In this document: one piece after another, positions 53,461 to 63,600 of the stretch
How the letters are laid out: the number at the start of each line of letters is the position of its first letter
Position numbering within the stretch: the first letter of the stretch is position 1
DNA from: an uncultured Ignavibacteria bacterium
Lineage (GTDB): Bacteria > Bacteroidota > Ignavibacteria > Kapaibacteriales > UBA2268
NCBI GenBank assembly: GCA_903862655.1
Contig: CAIOZA010000095.1
Location: forward strand, 1-64,000
Direction of reading: 5' to 3'
DNA: 64,000 nt
The notes under the pieces: model-generated
Databases searched by the model: none
What the model was told of the DNA's origin: nothing
Seen by the model: only the letters and a program-made list of their open reading frames with translations
Position numbers and translations under genes: made by a program

Positions 53461-54915
53461 TTATATTTTCTCTAGTGTGTAGCCTTCTTTGTTGTCCTTT
53501 ACGAGCCAGCCATCTGCTTTCAGCTTGTCACGCAATTCGTCGGATTTTGCCCAGTTTTTTTCTTGCTTTGCTTTGAGTCTTTCTTCAGCCATATCTTTGA
53601 TGTTCTGAGGGATAAGAATTTCTACTTCGGCTCTGGGATTGATCTCCCAGACACTGAACACTCGGTTGAGATCCTTGAAGAACTCAATCAATTCAGTTCT
53701 GGTTGTAGAATTTAATGTTTTTGCAGGGTTGTTATTGATGAAGGAGAAAACCTCAGCTAAAGCCTGCGGTGTGTGAAGATCATTGCCAAGATGCTCATAG
53801 ACTCTGTTTTTTAGGCTTACAGCGTCTGCTGATTCACTTCCGGCATTATTATCGAATATATCATAAATAAAATCCTGAACGCGCTGACGTGCCTTTCCCG
53901 AGGCTGTAATGCCATCGAAAGTAAAATTAAGTACAGATTGATAGTGAGATGAAAGCATAAGATATCTTACATCTAGGGAGTTCAATCCTTTGTTCATCAG
54001 ATCTCTGACGGTGAAGAAGTTGCCGAGAGATTTGCTCATTTTCTCCCCTTCGACCTCAAGAAATTCATTATGACACCAAAACAATGTAGGTTCAATACCG
54101 TAACCGGCTTTGCTCTGAGCGATTTCATCCTCGTGATGAGGAAATTTGAGATCGACACCACCTGTGTGAATATCAAAAGGTAATCCAAGAATTTCTTTTT
54201 CCATTACGGAACATTCAATGTGCCATCCGGGGCGTCCGTCACAGTTTTGACCATCGAGATCAAAGCTCCAGAAAGGTTCACCTGGTTTCTTTAGTTTCCA
54301 TAAAGCAAAATCACTGGCTTGCTCGCGTTCGTATTGATCGGTATCGACGCGGGTTCCGGGTTTGAAATTCTCAAAATCAATTTTGAATAATTTGCCGTAA
54401 GTATCAACCTGTCTCCATTTGTTTACATTGAAATAAACAGACCCCTCGGAAACATAAGCCAGACCTTTGTGGAACAGATCGGTGATCAATCCTTTCATCT
54501 GCTCGATATAGTCAGTGGCTCTCGGCATAGCTTCGAAATCTTCAGCTTTTATTCCGAGAGTATTAATATCCTCAATGAAGGATTTTGTGTAAAAATCCGT
54601 GAATTTTAACAGATTATCTATTGGATCATCAGATTGGCTGCCCATTTCGGATTTCCAAGTGTTAGCATTAAGTGCACTATCGCGGATAGTTTTATCGTCA
54701 ATGTTTGTAATATTCATCACCCATCTGACAGGATATTCGCCCACGACTCGCAAGACTCTCTGAAGAATATCAGCAAAAAGAAAGGCTCGCATATTGCCGA
54801 TATGGGCATAATTATATACTGTAGGCCCGCATGAATACATTTTTACTGTATTAGTTTCCACAGGCTGAAAGGGTTCAATGGTCTTTGTCAGAGAGTTATA
54901 TAATTTAATCTGCAT
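53461..54915 (-). CDS. cysS: Cysteinyl-tRNA synthetase
   Basis: This 484-residue class I synthetase charges tRNA-Cys. The HIGH-type motif is HIGN (38-41) in YNYAHIGNMRAF, and KMSKS lies in EGEKMSKSLGNF. Zinc ligands are C29 in YSCGPTVYN and the Cys, His and Glu of NCDGRPGWHIECSVME. The C-terminal DALR and anticodon-binding region is present (AEERLKAKQEKNWAKSDELRDKLKADGW). Length is normal. It appears to stand alone, with repeats on its 5' side. Confidence 0.97.
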   Translation of the reverse strand: MQIKLYNSLTKTIEPFQPVETNTVKMYSCGPTVYNYAHIGNMRAFLFADILQRVLRVVGEYPVRWVMNITNIDDKTIRDSALNANTWKSEMGSQSDDPIDNLLKFTDFYTKSFIEDINTLGIKAEDFEAMPRATDYIEQMKGLITDLFHKGLAYVSEGSVYFNVNKWRQVDTYGKLFKIDFENFKPGTRVDTDQYEREQASDFALWKLKKPGEPFWSFDLDGQNCDGRPGWHIECSVMEKEILGLPFDIHTGGVDLKFPHHEDEIAQSKAGYGIEPTLFWCHNEFLEVEGEKMSKSLGNFFTVRDLMNKGLNSLDVRYLMLSSHYQSVLNFTFDGITASGKARQRVQDFIYDIFDNNAGSESADAVSLKNRVYEHLGNDLHTPQALAEVFSFINNNPAKTLNSTTRTELIEFFKDLNRVFSVWEINPRAEVEILIPQNIKDMAEERLKAKQEKNWAKSDELRDKLKADGWLVKDNKEGYTLEKI

Positions 54916-55251
54916 AATTTTACATCCATAATTTTAATTGATTTTATCAGAAAGTTCAAGTTTGTCATTCTGATGGGGCGTAGCGACTGAAGAATCCAGT
55001 ATTTATTCGGACTAGATTCCTGCATTCGCAGGAATGACAGCATTTTAGTGAATTGTGATTAGTGTTTAGTTAATACAAATACACTGTATTCACTTCGTCA
55101 GGCTTCCGGCACTTCACTGCGTTCAGAATAACTGCCTTTTACTGTATTCAACTTCGTTATTCGGTGTTCAATATTCGATATTCATCCAGATTCCTCACTT
55201 CGTTCGGAATGACAATACAGTTAGATTCCTGCATACGCAGGAATGACACCG
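54916..55251. repeat. Repeat cluster between cysS and osmC
   Basis: No gene is seen. Elements include GTCATTCTGA plus GCGTAGCGAC (54964-54997), a palindrome AGATTCCTGCAT/CGCAGGAATGAC (55014-55038), and a 60-base composite at 55188-55247 that ends with the same palindrome. The composite recurs at 55814-55873 on the other side of osmC with 5 mismatches in 60, in the same orientation. Confidence 0.85.
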
Positions 55252-55671
55252 TTATGGTCTTGTCAATACACACTCATAAGAGACATTGCAACCAGATCTT
55301 TTGAACATATTCGCAACTCCGCAGTATGTTTCCTGTGATAACTGAACAGCTCTTTCCAGTTCTGCCAATTCAGCATCGGGACTGATCAGTTCTACAATCA
55401 TCCAGACATCAGTTATTACCATAGGATGGTCTTTCGCGCGTTCAGCCTTCAGGTTAATTTTGAGATCGACAACAGTTTTTCTCTTTTTACGAATTATTGA
55501 AATCACATCCAGATAACCGCACGCTCCCATAGCTTCGAGAGCAATTTCCATTGGAGTAGGCGCAGAATCATCACCACCTGATTGAGTATGAGTATCGAAG
55601 TAAGTTTCATGCCCTAGAGCATTAGTACCTATGATACGCATGTTTTTGTCTAATTTTAGATTTACTTCCAT
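55252..55671 (-). CDS. OsmC/Ohr-family peroxiredoxin-like protein
   Basis: This 139-residue protein belongs to the OsmC family, which reduces organic hydroperoxides with two cysteines. Both are present: C51 in EAMGACGYLDVISI and C117 in SQETYCGVANMF. The PTPMEIALEAMGACG stretch is typical of the YhfA-like OsmC branch rather than Ohr. The enzyme is cytoplasmic. Its stop lies only 4 bases from the end of the repeat at 55188-55247, and a second copy of that repeat lies upstream, so the gene is bracketed by direct repeats. Confidence 0.88.
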   Translation of the reverse strand: MEVNLKLDKNMRIIGTNALGHETYFDTHTQSGGDDSAPTPMEIALEAMGACGYLDVISIIRKKRKTVVDLKINLKAERAKDHPMVITDVWMIVELISPDAELAELERAVQLSQETYCGVANMFKRSGCNVSYECVLTRP

Positions 55672-55889
55672 AATACAAATTTAATAAGAATGATAATTAT
55701 CGTTTAAATAGATTCCTGTATTTGAGATTCTATAAAAATTACGATTACGTCATTCTGAGGGAGCGTAGCGACCGTGAGAATCCAGGCTGATTTACAGGAA
55801 AATACAAATACATGGATTCTTCACTTCGTTCAGAATGACAATACAATTAGATTCCTGCATGCGCAGGAATGACGTGTACTTAACGCTAA
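55672..55889. repeat. Repeat cluster upstream of osmC
   Basis: It holds a copy of the GTCATTCTGA/GCGTAGCGAC element at 55749-55783. The 60-base composite is at 55814-55873, in the same orientation as the copies in 54964-55247. No gene is seen. Confidence 0.85.
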
Positions 55890-56180
55890 CTAATACTTAA
55901 CTTCAAGATTAAAATTATTTCTAATACTTAATGTTCGAATCTCTTTTTCGATGAAATCCCTAACAACCGGCTTCAAATGAATATTCTCTGCATGATTGGC
56001 TAATCCCTGAGCAATAATGGAAGCCAGAGTTTCGACCGGAGTAGATTTATTGAGGATAAAAATCTCTTTATCATTGACAACGCAATGTCCACTCTTGAAA
56101 TTTCCTTTTTCTTTGCGGACAGGGATACCCACAGTTCTTGTAACTTCCAGAAGTTCGGCATACATCTCACGTATTTTCAT
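55890..56180 (-). CDS. Small conserved-looking cytoplasmic protein, function unknown
   Basis: I do not recognise this 96-residue protein. It has no signal peptide or membrane segment and looks mixed alpha/beta (KSGHCVVNDKEIFILNKSTP, then the helix VETLASIIAQGLANHAEN). A strong GGAGG ribosome-binding site 6 bases before the ATG supports it as a real gene. It lies 21 bases after the stop of the membrane protein gene at 56202, so the two may be co-transcribed. Confidence 0.65.
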   Translation of the reverse strand: MKIREMYAELLEVTRTVGIPVRKEKGNFKSGHCVVNDKEIFILNKSTPVETLASIIAQGLANHAENIHLKPVVRDFIEKEIRTLSIRNNFNLEVKY

Positions 56181-56201
56181 ATAATTACCTCCAAATCAAT
56201 T

Positions 56202-56783
56202 TTATTCGGTAATGCCGGACACTTTATCAGTCCGGTCTGCAAGTTCATCCAAAACATACTTCATCTTATCTAATGGTCGCCAAATGCATATCAAAACACC
56301 GGTAATAGACATTAAATATGATATTGATCCCCAAATTGAGAGCTTGGTAAAACGAATCAGAAAGAAATCTTTAATACCGGGGTCATTGAAATTAATTCCC
56401 GGATATTGCAATAAGAAATATAATTTCATATCTAAATAAAGCTCAAAAAGACCGTAAGGTGTAGCAAGAGCAAACATCATTAATGCCATGAATATCCAGC
56501 CATGCAATTTGAATCTATCGGATAGTAATAATCCAAGGGATATATAGCCAATAAAAAACAAAGTGAAGCCAATACCTGTATATAGTGCAGAATTGGAATA
56601 TATCTGAACAACATAAAGTCTTATTGCATCATCATAAGATGTTTTCAATATCATATTAGAAAATGGAACATACATATCGAATGCTATTCCGGTTCTGACT
56701 ATTGATCCGCCAATCCACATGATCAGACCTGAGACTAAAAATGTTAAGAAGAACTTCTCTCTAAATGATTTTTTCTGCATCAT
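56202..56783 (-). CDS. Four-to-five-helix membrane protein, function unknown
   Basis: The frame opens at a TTG at 56789; the ATG at 56783 or 56780 is the more likely start, giving about 193 residues. Hydrophobic segments appear near residues 12-30, 60-80, 90-110, 125-140 and 150-170. No catalytic motif or family is recognised. It is followed at 21 bases by the small cytoplasmic protein gene. Upstream a 117-base AT-rich gap separates it from anmK. Confidence 0.6.
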   Translation of the reverse strand: MMQKKSFREKFFLTFLVSGLIMWIGGSIVRTGIAFDMYVPFSNMILKTSYDDAIRLYVVQIYSNSALYTGIGFTLFFIGYISLGLLLSDRFKLHGWIFMALMMFALATPYGLFELYLDMKLYFLLQYPGINFNDPGIKDFFLIRFTKLSIWGSISYLMSITGVLICIWRPLDKMKYVLDELADRTDKVSGITE

Positions 56784-56900
56784 ATACAATGGATTTTTTG
56801 TTTGACTTAACTAAGCAAAAATAATAAATACTTATCAAAAAAAAGACTTGTTTAACCCAATGTGGAAAAATAAATATTTTTAAAATAACTGAATAATCAA

Positions 56901-58064
56901 TTAAACAGCTATAACCCCTAAAATTGTTTCTTTTGTAGCTCCAGTTACGGAAGGTATATTACCCGGTAATCCACCGAGGGTTCTGTATGCTAAATAAGCG
57001 AAGCAAACAGCTTCTTTTGAGTCACCGGGCAGATTATAGACATCTGATTTCACTAATTCACAAGCAGGGATCATTTCTTTGAGTTTTTTCATTAGATATT
57101 TATTGTTTGCACCGCCACCGGAACAAATAATACGATCGGCCGGCATAGAGAATAGTTTTATGTTCTCAGCGATTGAAAGTGCAGTAAAATTAGTAAAAGT
57201 AGTTATAAAATCTTCCTTTTGAATTTTGTAGGAATATTTATTAATCAGATCCTTCGTATAGTCCAGAGTAAACATCTCTCTCCCTGTTGATTTGGGGGGT
57301 TTTTGGGAAATAAATCGATTGCTTTTCAATTCATTAGTTAATTCACTCGATATTATTCCGGTTTCAGCGATTTGACCGCTTCTGTCGTATGAAAGATCAA
57401 ATAGGATATTCATTGTATTATCAATCAAAACGTTTCCTGGACCTGTGTCGAAAGCCTGAAGATCAGTCAGTGTGCAATTCTTGGGTAAAATCGTAATGTT
57501 GCTTATTCCACCAATGTTCAAGCATATAATATTTTCTTCTGTGCTTCTAAAGAATTCATAATCAAAAATTGGGACCAATGGAGCTCCATGACCGCCTAAT
57601 GCTGTGTCAGCTTCCCTGAAATTACCGACGACAGGAATCTCCAACCACTTAGCCATTGCCGAAAATGAAATAGCCTGAAGTGAAGCAGGATGTGTATAAA
57701 TAGCTCCTCGAGTGGGTTCTCCTCTGTGCCAGAGTGTTTGCCCGTGTACTCCGATTGCATCAATTTTTAAATCAATTTTGGACTTAGCAATCAACTGTTT
57801 AACTGAATCAGTGTATGCTCTTGCTAGTAAATAACTGAATTCTGAAAATTCTGAGATATGGATCTGTTCATGAATAATCCTCATGGCAAGAGATTTTAGT
57901 TCTGCCGGAAAATCAAAAGTATAATAATCTATTAGTTCGTATTGATGCTTTCCATCAAAATCAGAGAATCTGGCAACAGCAACATCTATTCCATCTAGCG
58001 ATGTCCCGGTCATTATGCCGCAGACTGTTCTAGGGGCAGAAAGCCAATCTTTAATATTCATCAT
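56901..58064 (-). CDS. anmK: Anhydro-N-acetylmuramic acid kinase
   Basis: This 387-residue sugar kinase opens and phosphorylates 1,6-anhydroMurNAc, giving MurNAc-6-phosphate in cell-wall recycling. The GTSLDGIDVA motif at about 20-29 is the phosphate-binding loop of the AnmK family. Other family motifs are GVHGQTLWHRG, NIGGISN, FDTGPGN and CSGGGANN. Length is normal. A terminator hairpin at 58085 separates it from nuoAB, so it has its own promoter or depends on read-through. Confidence 0.93.
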   Translation of the reverse strand: MMNIKDWLSAPRTVCGIMTGTSLDGIDVAVARFSDFDGKHQYELIDYYTFDFPAELKSLAMRIIHEQIHISEFSEFSYLLARAYTDSVKQLIAKSKIDLKIDAIGVHGQTLWHRGEPTRGAIYTHPASLQAISFSAMAKWLEIPVVGNFREADTALGGHGAPLVPIFDYEFFRSTEENIICLNIGGISNITILPKNCTLTDLQAFDTGPGNVLIDNTMNILFDLSYDRSGQIAETGIISSELTNELKSNRFISQKPPKSTGREMFTLDYTKDLINKYSYKIQKEDFITTFTNFTALSIAENIKLFSMPADRIICSGGGANNKYLMKKLKEMIPACELVKSDVYNLPGDSKEAVCFAYLAYRTLGGLPGNIPSVTGATKETILGVIAV

Positions 58065-58084
58065 ATCATAATCTCAAAAAAAAA

Positions 58085-58108
58085 GGATATCCAAGTTTAC
58101 GGATATCC
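58085..58108 (-). terminator. Terminator after nuoB
   Basis: Two copies of GGATATCC (58085-58092 and 58101-58108) form an 8-bp stem. On the minus strand it is followed by a long T run. It lies 25 bases after the nuoB stop and ends the nuoAB message before anmK. Confidence 0.8.
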
Positions 58109-58132
58109 CCCTTAAATATTCTATTAGTAAAT

Positions 58133-58687
58133 TCAGGATTTTACACCCGTTAATTTAGAATCAAACGGAATTCCTTTGGGAACATAGGAAACATCTTTTC
58201 CAAGATTAAAGAGCGAAGGCTTATGTGCTTTATCGACCTTTTCCTGAATAGTCATCAAAGCTTTAATTACGGCTTCGGGACGTGGTGGGCATCCGGAAAT
58301 ATAAGCATCAACAGGTAAAAATTTCTCAATTCCCTGAACTACATTATAACTTCTGAACATGCCGCCGGTAGAGGCACAAACCCCCATAGCAACAACCCAT
58401 TTAGGATCGGGCATCTGGTCATAAATTTTACGTACAACCCATGACATTTTATACGTTACTGTTCCAGCTACAAGTAATAAATCGCTTTGCCTGGGTGACA
58501 TGCGGAAAACTTCAGAGCCAAAACGTGAAACATCAAATCTGGCTGAGGCAAATGCCATCATTTCAATTGCACAGCAAGATATGCCAAGAGGCATGGGCCA
58601 CATAGAATTTTTCTGAGCCCACTTGAGGACTGCATCAACAGACGTAGTAAGGAAGCCTTCCTTTTGAACTAAAGTATCTAATCCCAT
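58133..58687 (-). CDS. nuoB: NADH-quinone oxidoreductase subunit B
   Basis: This 184-residue complex I subunit binds the N2 iron-sulfur cluster. The four ligands are C38 and C39 in [11 protein letters not shown]104 in GVCASTGG, and C133 in [10 protein letters not shown]2 is the last electron carrier before quinone. The start overlaps the nuoA end by 10 bases. No nuoC follows, because a terminator and anmK come next. The rest of complex I must lie elsewhere, or this is a duplicate pair. Confidence 0.95.
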   Translation of the reverse strand: MGLDTLVQKEGFLTTSVDAVLKWAQKNSMWPMPLGISCCAIEMMAFASARFDVSRFGSEVFRMSPRQSDLLLVAGTVTYKMSWVVRKIYDQMPDPKWVVAMGVCASTGGMFRSYNVVQGIEKFLPVDAYISGCPPRPEAVIKALMTIQEKVDKAHKPSLFNLGKDVSYVPKGIPFDSKLTGVKS

Positions 58688-59034
58688 TTTAATGCTCCCT
58701 TTTTAATAACATAGATATAACCAGACAACAAAAGAACTATGAATAACATCATAGCGATAAAACCGGTTGACCCGAGTTGTTTGAATTGGACAGCCCAAGG
58801 ATACATGAAAACGATTTCGATATCAAATACCAGGAACAGCATAGCAACTAAATAAAACTTTACAGAGAATCTGTCTCTGGCAGTTTTGAAAGGTGTCATA
58901 CCACTTTCATAAGTTGTATTTTTTTCTTTTGTAGAGCGCTTTGCACCTAATATTTCTGAAAGATACATAAAAACTGTAGCTATTCCGAACCCGAAAACCA
59001 GCATAAAAACTAAGGGTATATATTCTAATGTCAT
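58678..59034 (-). CDS. nuoA: NADH-quinone oxidoreductase subunit A
   Basis: This 118-residue membrane subunit of complex I has three helices: about 4-26, 60-82 and 90-110. The family stretch [32 protein letters not shown] has the conserved ESG and FDIE. It overlaps nuoB by 10 bases, so the two are coupled. It is the first gene of this short unit; the 210-base region upstream holds its promoter and the SusD terminator. Confidence 0.95.
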   Translation of the reverse strand: MTLEYIPLVFMLVFGFGIATVFMYLSEILGAKRSTKEKNTTYESGMTPFKTARDRFSVKFYLVAMLFLVFDIEIVFMYPWAVQFKQLGSTGFIAMMLFIVLLLSGYIYVIKKGALKWD

Positions 59035-59195
59035 ATTTATCCTAAGATATTTTTCAATTTTTACTTATTTAAAGATTTTAAATTTAGCCTTTTTAGTACA
59101 AATATCCAATTGTTTATTATAAAGAACGGCAATGAATCATCAAAAAAATAATTTTTAATATAAGACTTAAAATATCCTGCATTATTATAAAAAAA

Positions 59196-59220
59196 AAACC
59201 GCTCCTTTTGAGAGCGGTTT
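59196..59220 (-). terminator. Terminator after susD
   Basis: A 9-bp stem (AAACCGCTC at 59196-59204, GAGCGGTTT at 59212-59220) has runs of A before and T after, so it can act on both strands. It lies 25 bases after the susD stop. Confidence 0.9.
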
Positions 59221-59244
59221 TTTTAATCTAAATTAATCTGTTGA

Positions 59245-60615
59245 TTAAGGTAGTAGATATTTTACAAGTGCATCATCATCTGCAGGAACATTAGGATTAG
59301 AATTCTTTTCGCTTTGCGGATACATCCAGCGAACATTCTTTCCTTTTACAACTTCCGGCATTGTACCAGTTCTTCTCATGTCATGATAAACCTGACCTTC
59401 GAGGAACAATTGTAAGGTTTTTTGCTTTAAAATTTCTGAAATCGTTTTAGCGGGGTCAGCACTCGAAAAAGCAGCTAAGCCAGCTGCTGTTCTAATGATA
59501 TTTACATCAGTTACTGCACCGGCAACATCAGCTGTTCTTGCTTTTGCTTCTGCACCGATGAGAACATTTTCTTGATATGAAACCATATTCAAGCCATCGG
59601 CATAACCTCTGTATTTTTTCATTGTAACGACCATAGCTGCATTAGCATCATTTGAATCTGTAGAGGCGGTATGCTGCGAAAAGCCATAGAATTTTCCACC
59701 AGCGTCAGCAGAAGGATTAAAATATGCGGCTAAACGTTTATCGCCAGCTTCTGATTGAAGTGCATCGATAAATGATTTTTCTGCACGGATTGGCTCGCCT
59801 ACTTCAGTATTTGCCCAATGTCCCCAAGGTGAATATTCACCTACTGTTTCGCTATGCTGACCAATTACTTCAACTGCAGGATCGGAAATACCTAATCCAG
59901 CCTGTGTTTTAGCATTAGCATAATCTTTCATGTGAAGATAGAATCTTGCTTTGAGAGTATGAGCAACAGCCTGCCATTTTGCAGCATCGCCTTTAAAATT
60001 CAGATCGCGGTCGAGTGAAACTCCACCTGCCTGAAAATTAACAATGGCTTCGTCGAGTATTGTCTGAGCTGCAGCATAAGCAAGATTTTGTTCAACAAAC
60101 TTAGCAGGATTCAATCCCTCAACAACTATAGGAATTGAACCGTAACAGGCGGCTAATTCACCGAATGCCATTGCTTTAAATACTTTTGCCATACCAACCA
60201 TAGTGTTAGCTGTTTTTGGATCAGCTGTAAAGACACCTGGAGCATAGTCAATAATATCATTGCATATTTTGATTCCACGATAAGCTAATTTCCACTGATC
60301 GTCAGTTGGACCATCTGAGGTCATAACATAAGTGTTCCACTGAACTGGCTGTGGTCTGCCAAGACCACTTGGTGCGCACATAGTCCATGTCCAGATACTG
60401 TTGATTCTGGAACGGTCTCCTGCATACCAATCGCTGAATGCGACCTGCATTGCTATAACAAGACCTTTGATTCCGTCGGGTGTTTTGACTTTTGATTCAT
60501 TCACAGCATTTGGTGAATTATTCAAGCTATCATCTATGCAAGAAGTAAACATCACACCCAACAGGACAAAAGCCGGAATTACAACTAATAGTTTTATTAA
60601 TTTATTTTCCTTCAT
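59245..60615 (-). CDS. susD: SusD/RagB-family nutrient-binding lipoprotein
   Basis: This 456-residue protein is an outer-membrane lipoprotein that captures ligands for a SusC channel. The frame opens at a TTG at 60627, but ATG 60615 (MKENKLIKLLVV) leads directly into the lipoprotein signal with lipobox FTSC. The helical body (AYRGIKICNDIIDYAPG, FKAMAFGELAACYGSIPIV, HTLKARFYLHMKDYANAKT) is a SusD-like TPR fold. The gene lies 12 bases after the susC stop, so the pair is one operon. No glycosidase is beside it, so the substrate (glycan, peptide or other) is unknown. Confidence 0.9.
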   Translation of the reverse strand: MKENKLIKLLVVIPAFVLLGVMFTSCIDDSLNNSPNAVNESKVKTPDGIKGLVIAMQVAFSDWYAGDRSRINSIWTWTMCAPSGLGRPQPVQWNTYVMTSDGPTDDQWKLAYRGIKICNDIIDYAPGVFTADPKTANTMVGMAKVFKAMAFGELAACYGSIPIVVEGLNPAKFVEQNLAYAAAQTILDEAIVNFQAGGVSLDRDLNFKGDAAKWQAVAHTLKARFYLHMKDYANAKTQAGLGISDPAVEVIGQHSETVGEYSPWGHWANTEVGEPIRAEKSFIDALQSEAGDKRLAAYFNPSADAGGKFYGFSQHTASTDSNDANAAMVVTMKKYRGYADGLNMVSYQENVLIGAEAKARTADVAGAVTDVNIIRTAAGLAAFSSADPAKTISEILKQKTLQLFLEGQVYHDMRRTGTMPEVVKGKNVRWMYPQSEKNSNPNVPADDDALVKYLLP

Positions 60616-60627
60616 AAATTGCCCCAA

Positions 60628-63600
60628 TTAATAAGTTAGAGATATACCTAATCTAAAAGTACGAAGCTGTGGCAGTGTAAAGTAGTCATATCCACGTCCT
60701 TCTGCCAAAGAGAATGTGTTTACTTCAGGATCGAAACCAGTATAATCAGTAATTGTATAAAGGTTTCTAACAGATGCCTGAATAGCCAATCCAAAGCCTA
60801 GAGTCTGCTTTAGACCTGAGAATCTGTATTCAATTGATAATTCACGGATTTTAACAAAATTACCTTTTTGTACATGTGGCTCATTAATATAAAAACCATT
60901 TGCATAGTATTGATAATAATTCTGTCTTGTTGCCTGAACTGGTGCATTTGGATCTGAGTAATCCATAACAGCTTTTCCTTCGAAATTAAACCAAGGATCA
61001 AGTCTGTCCTTTGTATCACCTGATGTACCAAAGTTATATAGAGCACCATTAGTACCGTTCCAGACATCAAATCCGAAAACGCATTCAATTAGAAATCCAA
61101 TTGTAAGATCGCTAAATAAAGTAATATCATTTCTCCATCCAAATGAGAAACTTGGGTTTGAATTACCAATATTCAACATATCTGGAGCCTGCATAGGTGC
61201 TCCTACCAGATTCATTCCATAATCATCACCAACAACTTCTTTATTTTCCGCATCCCAAGTGGAATATCTGATATTGCCATTAGCATCTCTCAGCCAGCCA
61301 TAACCACGGAATATACCTAAAGGTTGTCCGACCATGGCTACGTTTGTAATGCCAGTGAATCCACCGTTCAAGCTATAAAATTCATCACCGGTTGCAGGAA
61401 ATCCATCAGGTTTTACCTGAAGTTTTGTAACCTCATTTGAATATTTTGTGTAGTTTAGCGATGAGTTCCATGAAATATTCTCAGAGTTTAGAACATTTGC
61501 CTTCAAAGTAACTTCTATACCTTTATTCCACATTTCAGCGGCATTTTTCATTTGTCTTTCATAACCGGTTGAAGAGGGAACGTCAACACCGATAATCATA
61601 TCGGAAACTGTTTGGTCGAAATAAGTTAATTCAAGTTGTAATGCATTTTCAAAAAACCCAATATCGATACCGGCTTCAATTTCTGTTGTCTTTTCGGGAA
61701 GGATGTCTTTGGTGCCAGCCACTATGTATTCATCTGTTGTTCCGCCACCTTGACGTAGACCGATGAAGCCTTTACGTGAGGCATGGGAAGCTCTGTCCCA
61801 AGGATCAAAGAAACCAGATGTACCGTATAGGAAGTTTGTAGCATAAGCTCCGGGCAGGCTAGGCGAACCGGCAATACCAAAAGCACCACGAAGACGGAAA
61901 TTATTCATGGTAGTCTTCATTGGTTTCCAGAATTCTTCTTCCGACATGGTATAAGACAAACCAAGTTTTGGATAATAATGATACTTCTGAGATTCACCGA
62001 ATGTGGAACTACCGTCACGACGGATAGCAGCAGTCAATGAGAATCTATCTAGATAAGTTAAAGTCAGCTGAGTAAAATACCCGACTAACTGAGTTTGATA
62101 TAAACTAGAAGAAGCATCTTTGCTTGAGCCAGCACCAATTTGATCATAGAATGACAATGTTGGCTCAGAACTGCCACCAATTGATGTTCTGTCTGTGAAA
62201 ACATCCTGAACACCAACAACAAGGTTAGCATAAAGCTGGTCATCCATAAATTTCTGAGACAAGGTGGCTGTCAAGTCAAGATTAGTTGCCTGATTTGTAA
62301 TTCTGGAATATTCGATATAACCGCCACGGCTAGGTGAAGCGGCAGAACCAACCTGCAAGCGTTCCTGATTGGCGTATTCGTAACGGTCATAACCAATTCT
62401 ACCAGTCAAAGTAAACCAATCCAAAGGTTTGTATTTGGCTTCAGTAGAAGTTATAAATCTTCCAATTTTAGAATTATAGGTATTGTTATTTTGTGTCCAA
62501 AGAGGATTATCATAACTGGCAAATCTTCTTTGTGAACCATCAGGTTCTAAATAAGAAGCATTATCGAATTCAGGAGGAGAACGTAATGCACCTAGCAATA
62601 TACCCGATGTATTAGATCCATCCTGAGGAAGGCTATTATCAATGCTGATAAAATTACTATTAGACTGAAGTGTTAATCCGGGTAAAATTGAAGCACCAAG
62701 ATTAACTCTTAGGTTTGTACTTGTATAATCGGATCCGATAACATATCCATTGATCTTATTATATTTTCCTGAAATATAATAATCAAACTGAGGTATACCA
62801 CCTGAAATTGAGAGAGTATTCTCTGTACCAATATGAGTACGGAAAGGAACATCATCTTGTACATAGGTTTTTGTTCCTGCGGGAAGTGCAGCACCATAAG
62901 ATGTAGATGAGCCAGGTTTACCGGCTGTATATGGTTTTGTCTGTCCGAAGGTTGTCTGTAGTGGATATGATCCGTATTTTGTACCAACATCTAAATTAGA
63001 TGAGAATGTAATAGTAGCTGGTTTGTCAAGAGAAGATAGATGACCTCTCTTTGTTGTAATGAGAACTACACCATTACCAGCCTGAGTACCATAAAGAGCT
63101 GCGGCAGAAGCGCCTTTCAAGATTTCAATTGATTCGATATCCGATGGATTTATATCCATAGCACGATTCGAGAACTGCTTTGTTCCACTTGGATCATAGA
63201 GTGATGAATTGTCAATAAGAACTCCATCAACTACGTAGAGAGGTTCAGATGAACCGGAAATAGTTCTGCGACCGCGCATTGTGATGTAGGTACCAGAACC
63301 CGGGGTACCGGAACTCTTACTAACCTGAACTCCAGCGACTCTACCACTAAGGGCATCAATAGCAGAAGGAGAAACGACGTTATTGACTTCAGCAGAAGAA
63401 ATTTGAGTAATAGTATTACCCAATCTGTTTCTGTCAACTTCGCCAGATAAGCCAGTGACAACAACTTCATTAGTTGTTACACCACGTTGTGTAATATCTA
63501 ATGAGTAATTATAAGTCTGACCTGCTTTTAGGTATGCTGATTTCGAAAGAGGCTGATATCCAACGAAACTGACTTCAACTACAACGTTACCAGCGGGCAC

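Noticed and set aside
54964-55873. Possible CRISPR array
   Set aside because: The repeats are of several kinds, unevenly spaced and interrupted by osmC, with no regular spacers and no cas gene.
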